Origin: Cryomorphaceae bacterium
Lineage (GTDB): Bacteria; Bacteroidota; Bacteroidia; Flavobacteriales; Schleiferiaceae
DNA: 64,000 nucleotides
Assembly (NCBI GenBank): GCA_021298655.1
Contig: JAJTFK010000008.1
Coordinates: 1 to 64,000, forward strand
Direction of reading: 5' to 3'
How positions within the stretch are numbered: position 1 is the first letter of the stretch; every line of letters starts with the position of its first letter. Of this stretch, positions 42,542 through 50,344 are shown in pieces. The notes under the pieces are model-generated. The model was given only the letters and a program-made list of their open reading frames with translations, was not told where the DNA came from and did no database searches. The translations under genes and the position numbers were made by a program.

Positions 42542-44626
42542 CTAGGCCCATACCACCTTCTCGACCTTGGCCGCCAGGCCGTGCACCAAGTCGTGGTAGA
42601 AGGCCTCAACCTGATTGCGCTTGATTTTCAAACTGGGCGTGATGAAGCCGTTGTCGATTTCCCAGCGCTCTCGGACCACGATGAGCTGAGCAATCCGCTC
42701 GTGCTGGGGTAGTTCGCGGTTCACGGATTCCAGCAGCTGCTGCAGGCGGTGTTCGACCGCCTCGCGGGCTTGAGTCAGGGCATGCTCGGTCAGCACCGCC
42801 AGCGCCACGGGCTGCGGAAGGTTAACGCCAAACAAGCAAACCTGCTCGACTTCGTCGGCCTCCATGATGCGGCCCTCGATGGGCGCGGGGGCCACGTACT
42901 TGCCCTTGGCGGTCTTGAAGATGTCTTTGATGCGGCCGGTGATAAACAGGTAGCCGTCGGCGTCAAAGCGTCCAACGTCGCCGGTGTGCAGCGCGCCGCC
43001 GCGAAAGAGCTCGGCGGTCAGCTCGGGTTCGCGGTAGTAGCCCAGCGTGTTGGTCGGGCTTTCAAGCAAAATTTCGTCGCCGTCGCCCAAAAAGACGCGG
43101 GTTCCGCTAAACGGCTGGCCGACGCTGCCCACGCGCACCTTGCCGCGGAAGTTGACCGTCGTGATGCCCAGGTTTTCGGTCATGCCGTACACCTCTTGAA
43201 TCACGATGCCCAGCGACGCGAACTCGTCGATCAGGCTGGCGCGAATGGGGGCCGCCCCGCTGAGCACGAGCCGCGCCCGCGACAGGCCGAGCTTCTTGCG
43301 CAGCACCGGGGCCAGGGCCCGGCGGAGCCAGGCCGCAGGCAGCTTTCGGTGCAGGTTTTCGGCGAACTTTTCCCAGATGCGCGGAACCGCCAAAAAGACG
43401 GTCGGCTGCGCCCGCTCCAGGTCCGCCGCAAACGTTTCAAGCGACTGCACAAAGTGTACCCTGCCCGTTAGGTAGACGCCGGCAGCCGAAATAATCATGC
43501 GCTCCGCCACGTGGCACAGCGGCAGGTAGCTCAAAAACACCTCTTGGTGCAGGAAGTCAAACTGCGTTAAAATGATGCGAAACGCTTCCTGGAAGTTGCG
43601 GTAGCTGTGCATCACGCCCTTCGGCATTCCGGTGGTGCCCGAGGTGTAAATGACCGTCATCAGGTCGTCGGCGTGCAGCGTCGGCAGCGCCGCGTCGGGG
43701 TCACCGAGCGCGCAGACTTCGTCCCAGCTTCGATCGCCCTCCAGCTGGTGGTCGGGCGTGGTCACCACCTCGATTCCGTGCGGAACGCAGTCCCGGTAGC
43801 GCGCGACGTCGTCGAGCTTGCCCAGCACCACCACTTTGGACTCGGAGTGCTCGAGCACCGCCCGCGCGGTGGGCGCATCAATCGTCGGATAAATGGGCAC
43901 CGAGACCGCTCCGGCCAGCGAAACCCCGTAGTCGTATATCAGCCAGTGGGCCGAATTCTTGCCGATCAGCGCCACCCGATCCCCCGGTTTTACGCCCAGC
44001 GCGTAGAGTCCGCGGGCAAATCGCGCCGCCTCGGCGTAGGCCTCGGCATTGGTAAACTGAATGCGTCCGCCTTCGACGGGCTGGTCCAAAAACAAGCGGT
44101 GCGGAAACGTTTGGGCGTTCCACGCCAGCTGCTCGGGCATCAATCGGCTCGCGCGGTCGGGCGTCAGGTGCTGCAGGCCCTTTTCGGGCACAAATCCTTC
44201 GAGCGGACCCAGAATTTCGAGCACCCGCGCGTCGGTCGCCTCTTTGGTGTCGAGCGGCATGATGGGCGCACTGATGCTCACCACCTTGCGGCCCGCGTCG
44301 ATGCCCAACACCACAATCGGAACCCCCGCCGCCTTGGCGATTTCGTAGTAGCCGCTGCGCAGCGCGTCCACCTTAGCCCGCGTCCCCTCGGGAGCCAGGG
44401 CGAGGCAAAAATTTGGATCGTTTTTAAAATGCTCGACGACTTGGCCTACCACGCCGCCTGCCGCGTGCTGGTCAACCGGAATTCCGCCCAATTGGCGCAA
44501 AAACCAGCCCTGAATGCCGCGGAACAGCGGTTTTTTGCCCAAAACATGCAGGTGGTGCAGCCCGAGGTCCTCGCGAATGCAGAGTCCGGCCCAAAAATCC
44601 TTGCTGTGGGTAAAGCTCCATTTCAT
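42542..44626 (-). CDS. Acyltransferase/AMP-dependent acyl-CoA(ACP) synthetase fusion (Aas-like)
   Basis: A 694-residue two-domain enzyme. Residues 1-145 are a PlsC-type glycerophospholipid acyltransferase domain (KKPLFRGIQGWFLRQLGGIPVD, seen as LFRGIQGWFLRQLGGIPVD, and APEGTR at 78-83). Residues about 165-694 are an AMP-forming long-chain acyl-CoA synthetase with YTSGTTGMPKG at 327-337, YGMTENLG and TGRIKDIFKTAKGKYVAPAP. The order recalls E. coli Aas, which re-acylates lysophospholipids. The HX4D motif of block I is not intact (FTHSKDFWAG where HxxxxDF is expected), and the protein starts right there. A TATCTTGG box 4 nt before the ATG argues the start is real. Activity of the first half is uncertain. 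Confidence 0.87.
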   Translation of the reverse strand: MKWSFTHSKDFWAGLCIREDLGLHHLHVLGKKPLFRGIQGWFLRQLGGIPVDQHAAGGVVGQVVEHFKNDPNFCLALAPEGTRAKVDALRSGYYEIAKAAGVPIVVLGIDAGRKVVSISAPIMPLDTKEATDARVLEILGPLEGFVPEKGLQHLTPDRASRLMPEQLAWNAQTFPHRLFLDQPVEGGRIQFTNAEAYAEAARFARGLYALGVKPGDRVALIGKNSAHWLIYDYGVSLAGAVSVPIYPTIDAPTARAVLEHSESKVVVLGKLDDVARYRDCVPHGIEVVTTPDHQLEGDRSWDEVCALGDPDAALPTLHADDLMTVIYTSGTTGMPKGVMHSYRNFQEAFRIILTQFDFLHQEVFLSYLPLCHVAERMIISAAGVYLTGRVHFVQSLETFAADLERAQPTVFLAVPRIWEKFAENLHRKLPAAWLRRALAPVLRKKLGLSRARLVLSGAAPIRASLIDEFASLGIVIQEVYGMTENLGITTVNFRGKVRVGSVGQPFSGTRVFLGDGDEILLESPTNTLGYYREPELTAELFRGGALHTGDVGRFDADGYLFITGRIKDIFKTAKGKYVAPAPIEGRIMEADEVEQVCLFGVNLPQPVALAVLTEHALTQAREAVEHRLQQLLESVNRELPQHERIAQLIVVRERWEIDNGFITPSLKIKRNQVEAFYHDLVHGLAAKVEKVVWA

Positions 44627-44630
44627 ATTT

Positions 44631-44638
44631 CCAAGATA
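44631..44638 (-). promoter_or_regulatory. -7-like box TATCTTGG of the Aas-like gene
   Basis: TATCTTGG with a 4-nt gap (AAAT) to the ATG at 44626. An in-frame TAA lies 10 codons upstream of that ATG. Confidence 0.5.
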
Positions 44639-44703
44639 ACCAATCGGTTGGATTTAACCGTTTCGTTACATTAGCCGTACCTAAACGCAAACAGTCACTT
44701 AAC

Positions 44704-45630
44704 ATGATTAAAACGGCAAGTATTCTTGGCCTAACCCTACTTGGCGCCGTCGCTTGGTCCTGGTTCTACAGCCCCGAACTCGAACCGCTTCAACGGCAAC
44801 TCCTTGACAACCTGATCACTATATGGGCCGGATTCACCGCCTACACCTTCGTCGCCGGAGTCCTCACCAGCAACCACAGCCAAGTGGACCGACTTTGGAG
44901 CACCGTGCCCATCGTCTACGCCGTATACGCCGCCTGGTTTACCCAATGGGACCCCCGCGCCACCTTGATGGCCGGGCTCGTCGGCCTTTGGGGTGCGCGC
45001 CTCACCTTCAACTTTGCGCGCCGCGGAGGCTACAGCTGGCTCCCCTGGAAGGGCGAAGAAGACTACCGCTGGGAAGTCCTGCGCCGCATGCCGCCCCTCG
45101 ATAAACCCTGGGTTTGGCAGCTCTTTCACCTGCTCTTCATCTGCGTCTACCAAATGGGCCTGATCCTGCTCTTCACCCTGCCCATCGCCTACGCCTGGCG
45201 CCCGAGTGCCGGACCCAGCGTGCTCGGCAGCGCTGACCTCCTCTTAGCCCTGCTCATGATCGCCCTCATCGCACTTGAATTCGTGGCCGACCAGCAGCAG
45301 TGGACCTTTCAGCGCGAAAAGCACCGCCGCCGCGCCGCCGGCGAAGACCTCGGACCCGTCTACGGCAAAGGCTTTGTGCACACCGGCCTCTGGGGCCTGT
45401 CGCGCCACCCAAACTACGCCTGCGAACAGTCCATCTGGGTCGTATTCTACCTCTTCACTGGGGCCGCCACCGGCGAATGGCTCAACGCCAGCATCGTCGG
45501 CTGCATCCTGCTCATCCTCCTCTTTCACGGAAGCGCCAACTTCAGCGAAGGCATCAGCGCCGGCAAGTACCCGGACTACGCAGACTACCAAAAGCGCGTG
45601 GCGCGCTTCCTGCCGGGGCTCAAAGGCTAG
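44704..45630 (+). CDS. DUF1295-family (steroid 5-alpha-reductase-like) membrane protein
   Basis: A 308-residue integral membrane protein with about seven hydrophobic segments. Conserved C-terminal features LGLSRHPNY-type (here WGLSRHPNYACEQSIW) and KYPDYADYQKRVARFLP define the DUF1295/ICMT-like family, whose members reduce or methylate lipid-like substrates; the actual substrate is unknown. It is divergent from the acyl-CoA synthetase fusion, which suggests, weakly, a lipid role. Its TAG stop lies in the first unit of an octad array. Confidence 0.88.
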   Translation: MIKTASILGLTLLGAVAWSWFYSPELEPLQRQLLDNLITIWAGFTAYTFVAGVLTSNHSQVDRLWSTVPIVYAVYAAWFTQWDPRATLMAGLVGLWGARLTFNFARRGGYSWLPWKGEEDYRWEVLRRMPPLDKPWVWQLFHLLFICVYQMGLILLFTLPIAYAWRPSAGPSVLGSADLLLALLMIALIALEFVADQQQWTFQREKHRRRAAGEDLGPVYGKGFVHTGLWGLSRHPNYACEQSIWVVFYLFTGAATGEWLNASIVGCILLILLFHGSANFSEGISAGKYPDYADYQKRVARFLPGLKG

Positions 45631-45680
45631 GTGGCTGGTTGGCTAGGTGGCTGGTTAGCTAGGTGGCTGGTTAGCCAGCC
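45625..45680. repeat. Octad intergenic repeat array (7 units)
   Basis: GGCTAGGT, GGCTGGTT, GGCTAGGT, GGCTGGTT, AGCTAGGT, GGCTGGTT, AGCCAGCC: an 8-nt period with a 16-nt super-period. It contains the stop codons of the DUF1295 gene (TAG 45628-45630) and of the convergent glycosyltransferase (TAA, 45655-45657), and codes for the latter's last residues NQPPS. Confidence 0.9.
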
Positions 45681-46545
45681 AGAATTCCTTGAACTTTGTT
45701 CGATAGGGCTTAAAGCGCTCATCTTCCGTTTTTACCTGACTGCACGCAATAATGTTCTGATCGAAGCTAAAGTCTGAATCAGCATACCCAAAAGCGACCT
45801 GCCGTCTATTGCGCTTTAGTTCAAAAAACTCCTCTGTTCGAAAGTAATAGTGATTAAGGAAGCCGCTGGCCTTCGATGGTCGCGCGCCACCATAAAGCAA
45901 AGGTTCATGTGGTCCGAATTGAAAAGAGAAAAACCGATCGCACCTGAAGAACGATTTATATTGAGCATGGGGAGGATATTTTTCTTCTGCTCTGCCTAAA
46001 GAGGCTAAAATCAACGACTTCGTGGCATTAAACGATTCGGGATCTGCTGGACCATAAAACTGCCAATAAAGTCGAACACTTGAATGCTCTTCTACTAAAT
46101 GACTTTCTAAGAAATCCCCTACGGAGTAAAATCCGTCAAAAAAAACAAACTCATCGGTGTCGATTAAGGCTAACCATTTAAAATCGGCCATGAATTTTTT
46201 AACGTATTCATTAAAAAGTGCAACCTGAGTCTGTACCCCACTAAATGGTGTACAATCATGAATTAATGTCACACGAATTCGCACACTTTCAGGAAGATAT
46301 GAATAATCGCCACACACTTCATTATTGTCAATGAGCACAATATGGTCAACCTCTGCCACGAACAAATGGTAAATTAACCATTCGGCTAGGTACTTTTCCT
46401 CGCCCTTAGTAAACGTCAACAAACCGGTATGAAACTTCGGCAAATTATTGGTCCGCGGAATCCTAATCCAATTTGCAAGAAGCAAATAGAGTTGCAGGGC
46501 TTTTAACCACCCCCCCCCCGCTTTAATTAGTCTAGAATAACTCAT
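45655..46545 (-). CDS. Glycosyltransferase (GT2/GT92-like) with in-frame poly-G tract
   Basis: A 296-residue probable glycosyltransferase of the 'glycosyl transferase family 92/DUF23-like' group. The motif IDTDEF at 128-133 would bind metal and nucleotide sugar, and LLTFTKGEEKYLAEWLIYHL (first part LLTFTKGEEKYLAEW, 42-56) is characteristic of the group. No signal peptide. The gene is clearly A+T-richer than all neighbours and uses AAA/TTT/ATT codons, a sign of recent transfer. Codons 9-12 contain a run of ten G, so slippage could switch the gene on and off. Sugar and acceptor are unknown; a surface glycan or O-glycan is likely. Confidence 0.8.
   Translation of the reverse strand: MSYSRLIKAGGGWLKALQLYLLLANWIRIPRTNNLPKFHTGLLTFTKGEEKYLAEWLIYHLFVAEVDHIVLIDNNEVCGDYSYLPESVRIRVTLIHDCTPFSGVQTQVALFNEYVKKFMADFKWLALIDTDEFVFFDGFYSVGDFLESHLVEEHSSVRLYWQFYGPADPESFNATKSLILASLGRAEEKYPPHAQYKSFFRCDRFFSFQFGPHEPLLYGGARPSKASGFLNHYYFRTEEFFELKRNRRQVAFGYADSDFSFDQNIIACSQVKTEDERFKPYRTKFKEFWLANQPPS
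46510..46519 (-). repeat. Homopolymer of ten G near the start of the glycosyltransferase
   Basis: Ten C on the plus strand, ten G in the coding strand at codons 9-12 (Ala-Gly-Gly-Gly). In this window I noticed no other homopolymer of this length. A change of one or two bases would frameshift the gene after residue 12. Confidence 0.85.
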
Positions 46546-46717
46546 TTATTCAATTTCAACATTCTTCATTGACGCTAGCGCGTGATGCAAGTTATTGCCG
46601 CCAAGCGCTGTTCACGATAATCCAATAGAACACCGCATTGGCTCATCCATTGTAGCCGAACGACCTTCCCATTAGACTAAGCGTCCGTTGGCCGCGTTCT
46701 TGGTTCAAATTCCATTC

Positions 46718-48031
46718 ATGAAAAGCCACTCCAACACCCTCAAGGCCGCTGTAATTGGTGCCTTAGCTCTGATTTTGCTCATTCCCGCAGCCTTGGTCCA
46801 GGAAGTTGTGGATGAACGGTCCGCGCTCGCCGAAGAGGTGCAAACGGAACTTGGCGAACAGTGGGGGCGTCCCCAAACCGTCGTGGGGCCCTACCTCGTG
46901 GTGCCCTACCGATACTCCGCTTCTGAAACATCCAGCAGCGGCCGCAGCAGCAAGACCATCCGCACCGGATACCTGCACATTCTACCCGAAAAATTGACGG
47001 TCAACGGGCGAATTGAGCCCGAAGTCCGTCGGCGCGGAATCTTTGATGCCGTCGTCTACGCGACCCACCTCAGCATGTCGGCCCGCTTTCGCAAGCCCAA
47101 CCTGAACGAGCTCGGCATCGACCCGAGTTCCGTCTCGTGGTCCCTGGCCACCCTGAACTTGGGCATCAGCGACGCGCGCGGACTCAAGGGAACGTCCAGT
47201 GTACGCTGGAACGGCACCAAAATCTCCCTCGCCTCGGGATTGGCAAGCGACAACCTCGCCGAGCAAGGGGTGCGCGCCCCGGTAAACGTAGACGGCAACC
47301 TGAGCGTTGAGGTCGACCTCGACCTCCTGGGGAACGGCGGATTTTGGGTGGCCCCCACGGGCTCTACAACCGACGTAACCATGACCTCGCCCTGGACGTC
47401 GCCGAGCTTTAGCGGTGCCTTTCTGCCCGACAAGCACGACCTTACCTCAGAGGGCTTTCACGCCACCTGGACCGTCAACCACCTCAACCGCTCCTACGGC
47501 GAGGTGCTCCAAGAAGGCGATTTTCAAGACTTAGTCAGACAATCTGCGCTCGGCGTCGACCTCATTCAGCCGGTGGGGCACTACCAAAAAGCCCACCGCG
47601 CCGGCCGCTACGCCATTCTGTTCATCGGCCTGTCCTTTGTCACCTTCTTTTTGATGGAAGTCCTCAACCGACTGCGCATTCACCCCATTCAGTACGCTTT
47701 GGTCGGAATCGCGCTGGTACTCTTCTACTCGCTGCTGCTTTCCATCTCGGAGCACGTCGGATTTAACTGGGCCTACGTGGCCGCGGCTACGGCCACCGTG
47801 TCGTTGGTCACGGCGTATTCGGCCACCGTGCTTAAGGCCCGCAAACTGAGCGCCGGAGTCGGAACCCTTTTGACGGTCCTGTACGTGTTCTTATTTGTCG
47901 TGATCCAGCTCGAAGACTACGCCCTCCTCGTCGGAAGCCTTGGCCTCTTTGCCGTCGTCGCCGCCGTCATGTACTTCAGCCGAAACGTAAACTGGTACGA
48001 CAATCCAAGTCCCGGCGAACAAACTAACTAA
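46718..48031 (+). CDS. creD: CreD-family inner-membrane protein
   Basis: A 437-residue membrane protein of the CreD (cell envelope integrity) family: an N-terminal helix (KAAVIGALALILLIPAALVQ), a ~270-residue periplasmic domain with the conserved RSALAEEVQTELGEQWG-type opening (RSALAEE...GRPQTVVGPYLVVPY), and five C-terminal helices. In gamma-proteobacteria creD is induced by CreBC; no such regulators are here. The ATG at 46718 is preferred over an in-frame ATG-like start 10 codons upstream because MKSHSNTLK matches the family's start. The stop TAA and last codons lie at the beginning of an octad array. Confidence 0.9.
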   Translation: MKSHSNTLKAAVIGALALILLIPAALVQEVVDERSALAEEVQTELGEQWGRPQTVVGPYLVVPYRYSASETSSSGRSSKTIRTGYLHILPEKLTVNGRIEPEVRRRGIFDAVVYATHLSMSARFRKPNLNELGIDPSSVSWSLATLNLGISDARGLKGTSSVRWNGTKISLASGLASDNLAEQGVRAPVNVDGNLSVEVDLDLLGNGGFWVAPTGSTTDVTMTSPWTSPSFSGAFLPDKHDLTSEGFHATWTVNHLNRSYGEVLQEGDFQDLVRQSALGVDLIQPVGHYQKAHRAGRYAILFIGLSFVTFFLMEVLNRLRIHPIQYALVGIALVLFYSLLLSISEHVGFNWAYVAAATATVSLVTAYSATVLKARKLSAGVGTLLTVLYVFLFVVIQLEDYALLVGSLGLFAVVAAVMYFSRNVNWYDNPSPGEQTN

Positions 48032-48061
48032 CTAACCAACTAGCCAACTAGCTAACCAGCC
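48022..48061. repeat. Octad intergenic repeat array (5 units)
   Basis: AACTAACT, AACTAACC, AACTAGCC, AACTAGCT, AACCAGCC between the convergent creD and sbtA-like genes. Stop codons of both genes (TAA 48029-48031; TAG on the minus strand at 48048-48050) and the last residues of the permease (WLVS) come from it. Confidence 0.9.
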
Positions 48062-48986
48062 AATAATACCACGGAATCCCCAGCGTCATGTTGACCGGGA
48101 AGGTCAACGCAAGCGCCATGGGCAGGTACACTCCGGGGTTGGCCTCAGGCAGGGCGATGCGCATGGCTGCAGGGACTGCGATGTAGCTGGCGCTGGCCGC
48201 CAGCACGCTCAGCACAAAGCGGGCTTCCGCTGGGGCCCCGGTGACGCTGGAAATCAGGGCCATAAGCGTTCCGTTGACCAAGGGAAGCAGCAGCGCCAGG
48301 GCAAAGGGCTGCCAGCCGGCGGCGAGTAGGGCTTTGATGTTGCGTCCGCTGGACAAGCCCATGTCAAGCAGGAAGACGGCCAAAAAGCCCTTAAACAGGT
48401 CGTTGGTGAAGGGACGAATGCCCTCGGCCTGTACGTCGTCGGTCAGGAATCCGACCAAGAGGCTTCCGAGAACGAGGACCACCGAGCCGTTGGTCAGGGC
48501 GTGGCGCAGCCAAGAATTCGTTCCGCCCGAAGCCCCGGCCCGGCGCGCCAACCAGAGGCCCACGACGATGGCCGGTGCCTCCATGAAGGCCATGACGGCC
48601 ACCATGTAGCCCGGAAGGTGCAGGCCGAGGCGCTCAAGGAAGGTGCCGGCGGCCACAAACGTTACGGCGCTCACCGACCCGTAGGCGGCGGCGACGGCTC
48701 CGGCGTTGGCCACCCCGAGGGAGCGCTTGGCAATCCAAAACACGTAGACCGGAATCAGCACCGACGAGGCGAGGGCCAGGAACAGCACCGCGGTACTGTC
48801 GGGCCGAAGGGCTTCGTGGGCCAGCTCTTGTCCGCCTCGAAACCCGATCGACAAGAGCAGGTAGATCGAAATGAACTTCGACGAGGTTCCGGGAAGCTCC
48901 AGGTCGCTCCGAATGAGGGCCGCAGCAATTCCGAGCAAAAAGAAGAGCAGCGCAGGGCTGGTGAAGTTTTCAAGCAGTAGGCTCAT
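48048..48986 (-). CDS. Sodium-dependent bicarbonate transport family permease (SbtA-like)
   Basis: A 312-residue inner-membrane protein with about ten helices, related to SbtA/DUF897 permeases that import bicarbonate with sodium in cyanobacteria. Typical features are the two inverted five-helix halves, FLLGIAAALIRSDLELP near 20-36, and LLSIGFRGGQEL near 49-60. Start ATG at 48986 overlaps the dihydroorotase stop (ATGA). With the SulP/carbonic anhydrase pair 8 kb away it points to active inorganic-carbon supply. A divergent LysR gene lies upstream of the operon. Confidence 0.88.
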   Translation of the reverse strand: MSLLLENFTSPALLFFLLGIAAALIRSDLELPGTSSKFISIYLLLSIGFRGGQELAHEALRPDSTAVLFLALASSVLIPVYVFWIAKRSLGVANAGAVAAAYGSVSAVTFVAAGTFLERLGLHLPGYMVAVMAFMEAPAIVVGLWLARRAGASGGTNSWLRHALTNGSVVLVLGSLLVGFLTDDVQAEGIRPFTNDLFKGFLAVFLLDMGLSSGRNIKALLAAGWQPFALALLLPLVNGTLMALISSVTGAPAEARFVLSVLAASASYIAVPAAMRIALPEANPGVYLPMALALTFPVNMTLGIPWYYWLVS

Positions 48987-50344
48987 GACGTGGGGGCAAA
49001 AAGACAGGATTGGCCGGGCGCCTGAGGGGCCCAAAGGCGTTGATCCGCGTTAAATGCCTCGAAGCCGTTGACAAACGTGGCGACCACGCGGCTTTGAAAG
49101 CGCTTGCGCTCCCAGGGCGACCAGCCGCAGGCGTAGTAGCTGGTGTCGGGCCGTACTTCGGTTCCGCCGTGAGGGTCGACCAGTACAAAGTCGGCCCAGC
49201 ACCCGGGGTCCAGGAATCCGCGTTCGCGCAGCCCAAAGTGCTCCGCCACGCCATGGCTGGTCAGCTGCACCAGCTGAGGCAGCGTCCACTCGCCGCCGTG
49301 CACCCATTCGAGGGCCTGGACCAAAAGGTGCTGAACCGAGGGCGCACCCGAGCAGCCGCAGGGGTAGGGACCGCCCTTCTCGCTCCAGCGGTGCGGAGCA
49401 TGGTCGGTGGCCAGCGTGGCCATCCAGCCCTTGGACGCCGCCTGGCGCAGGTAGTCGCGGTCGGTGCTCGCCTTGACCGACGGATTCCACCGAATGGCAG
49501 CGCCCAAACGACCGTAGTCGCCCTGGCTAAAGGTGGCGTGGTGCACACAAAGCTCGGCGGTTGCCGGCAATCCCTCGGCGGCGGCGGCGCGGATCAACTG
49601 CACCTCGCGGGCGGTCGAAACGTGCAAAACGTGAATGGGCCGCGGAACCGCGCGCTGCACCTCGAGCACGCGCTGGGTCGCCGTCACGCAGGCCTCCTCG
49701 TCGCGAATTTGGCTGTGAAGGCGCACGGGCAGCTCCGCGCCGAATTCGCGCTGGGCCTCCAGCAGCTGGGCCTGAATCCGAACTTCGTCTTCGCAGTGCA
49801 GCGCCAAGAGCTTGGGCACCTCGAGCAAAACCCGCTCGAGCACTTCGGGGCGGTTGCAGAGCAGGACGTCGCGTTCCTGCATGTACAGCCCGTCGTCGGT
49901 GTAACCGGGAATCTGCGTCGGGTCGATGGCCAGCGCATCCTGCCAGCGCTCGGCGTGCACCCCGGCGTAGAAGGCGTAGTTGGTCCACATGCGCTGCCGG
50001 GCCCGGCGCATTTTGTCGGTCCAGGATTCCACGTTCATGGTGGGCGGAAGCGTGTTGGGCATGTCGAACACCGTGGTCACGCCACCCGCCACCGCGGCGC
50101 GCGATTCGCTGTGCATGCTTCCTTTGGCCGGAAACCCGGGGTCCCGAAAGTGGACGTGGCTGTCGATGACGCCGGGAAAAAGCCAGAGTCCGCGGGCGTC
50201 GAGTTCGCGCGGAGAAGCCCCGGGCGGCAGCGAAATGGAGGGTTCGAGGCGTTCCACACGGCCGCCGCGCACCCAGAGGTCGCAGACCGAGGTGGTGCCG
50301 CGGTGGGTGACGGTCGCCCCCCGCACGATCAGGTCAGGATTCAC
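48983..50344 (-). CDS. pyrC: Dihydroorotase (class I type)
   Basis: Zinc amidohydrolase of pyrimidine biosynthesis, converting carbamoyl aspartate to dihydroorotate. Landmarks are DSHVHFRDPGFPAKGSMHSE (first part DSHVHFRDPG, the metal-binding HxH), GYTDDG, the His-containing HVLHVSTA, and ATDHAPH. I chose the GTG at 50344 because it overlaps the upstream stop as GTGA, the same coupling as purQ; ATG codons at 50353 and 50362 are alternatives that add 3 or 6 residues. Length (453) fits class I. Middle gene of DUF6671, pyrC, sbtA-like. Confidence 0.93.
   Translation of the reverse strand: MNPDLIVRGATVTHRGTTSVCDLWVRGGRVERLEPSISLPPGASPRELDARGLWLFPGVIDSHVHFRDPGFPAKGSMHSESRAAVAGGVTTVFDMPNTLPPTMNVESWTDKMRRARQRMWTNYAFYAGVHAERWQDALAIDPTQIPGYTDDGLYMQERDVLLCNRPEVLERVLLEVPKLLALHCEDEVRIQAQLLEAQREFGAELPVRLHSQIRDEEACVTATQRVLEVQRAVPRPIHVLHVSTAREVQLIRAAAAEGLPATAELCVHHATFSQGDYGRLGAAIRWNPSVKASTDRDYLRQAASKGWMATLATDHAPHRWSEKGGPYPCGCSGAPSVQHLLVQALEWVHGGEWTLPQLVQLTSHGVAEHFGLRERGFLDPGCWADFVLVDPHGGTEVRPDTSYYACGWSPWERKRFQSRVVATFVNGFEAFNADQRLWAPQAPGQSCLFAPTS

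Noticed and set aside
44472-44705. Alternative N-terminus of the Aas-like protein in another frame
   Set aside because: The frame (starting MLSDCLRLG) lacks acyltransferase features, so a simple frameshift does not restore block I.
45625-45680. CRISPR-like array at the octad repeats
   Set aside because: Units are 8 nt and directly adjacent, without spacers or cas genes.
46600-46715. tRNA-like fragment (GGCT/AGCC D-stem-like pair, CTTCCCAT, GGTTCAAATTCC) upstream of creD
   Set aside because: No acceptor stem can be formed, the anticodon stem does not pair and the T stem has mismatches. It could be a decayed tRNA used by the neighbouring A+T-rich gene as an entry site, but the evidence is too weak to annotate.
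46545-48031. cre two-component system around creD
   Set aside because: No histidine kinase or response regulator gene occurs in the flanks.
48970-49254. Alternative reading frames within pyrC and the DUF6671 gene (for example 49561-50169)
   Set aside because: Arg/Ala/Pro-rich translations typical of shifted frames in G+C-rich genes; no start or family support.
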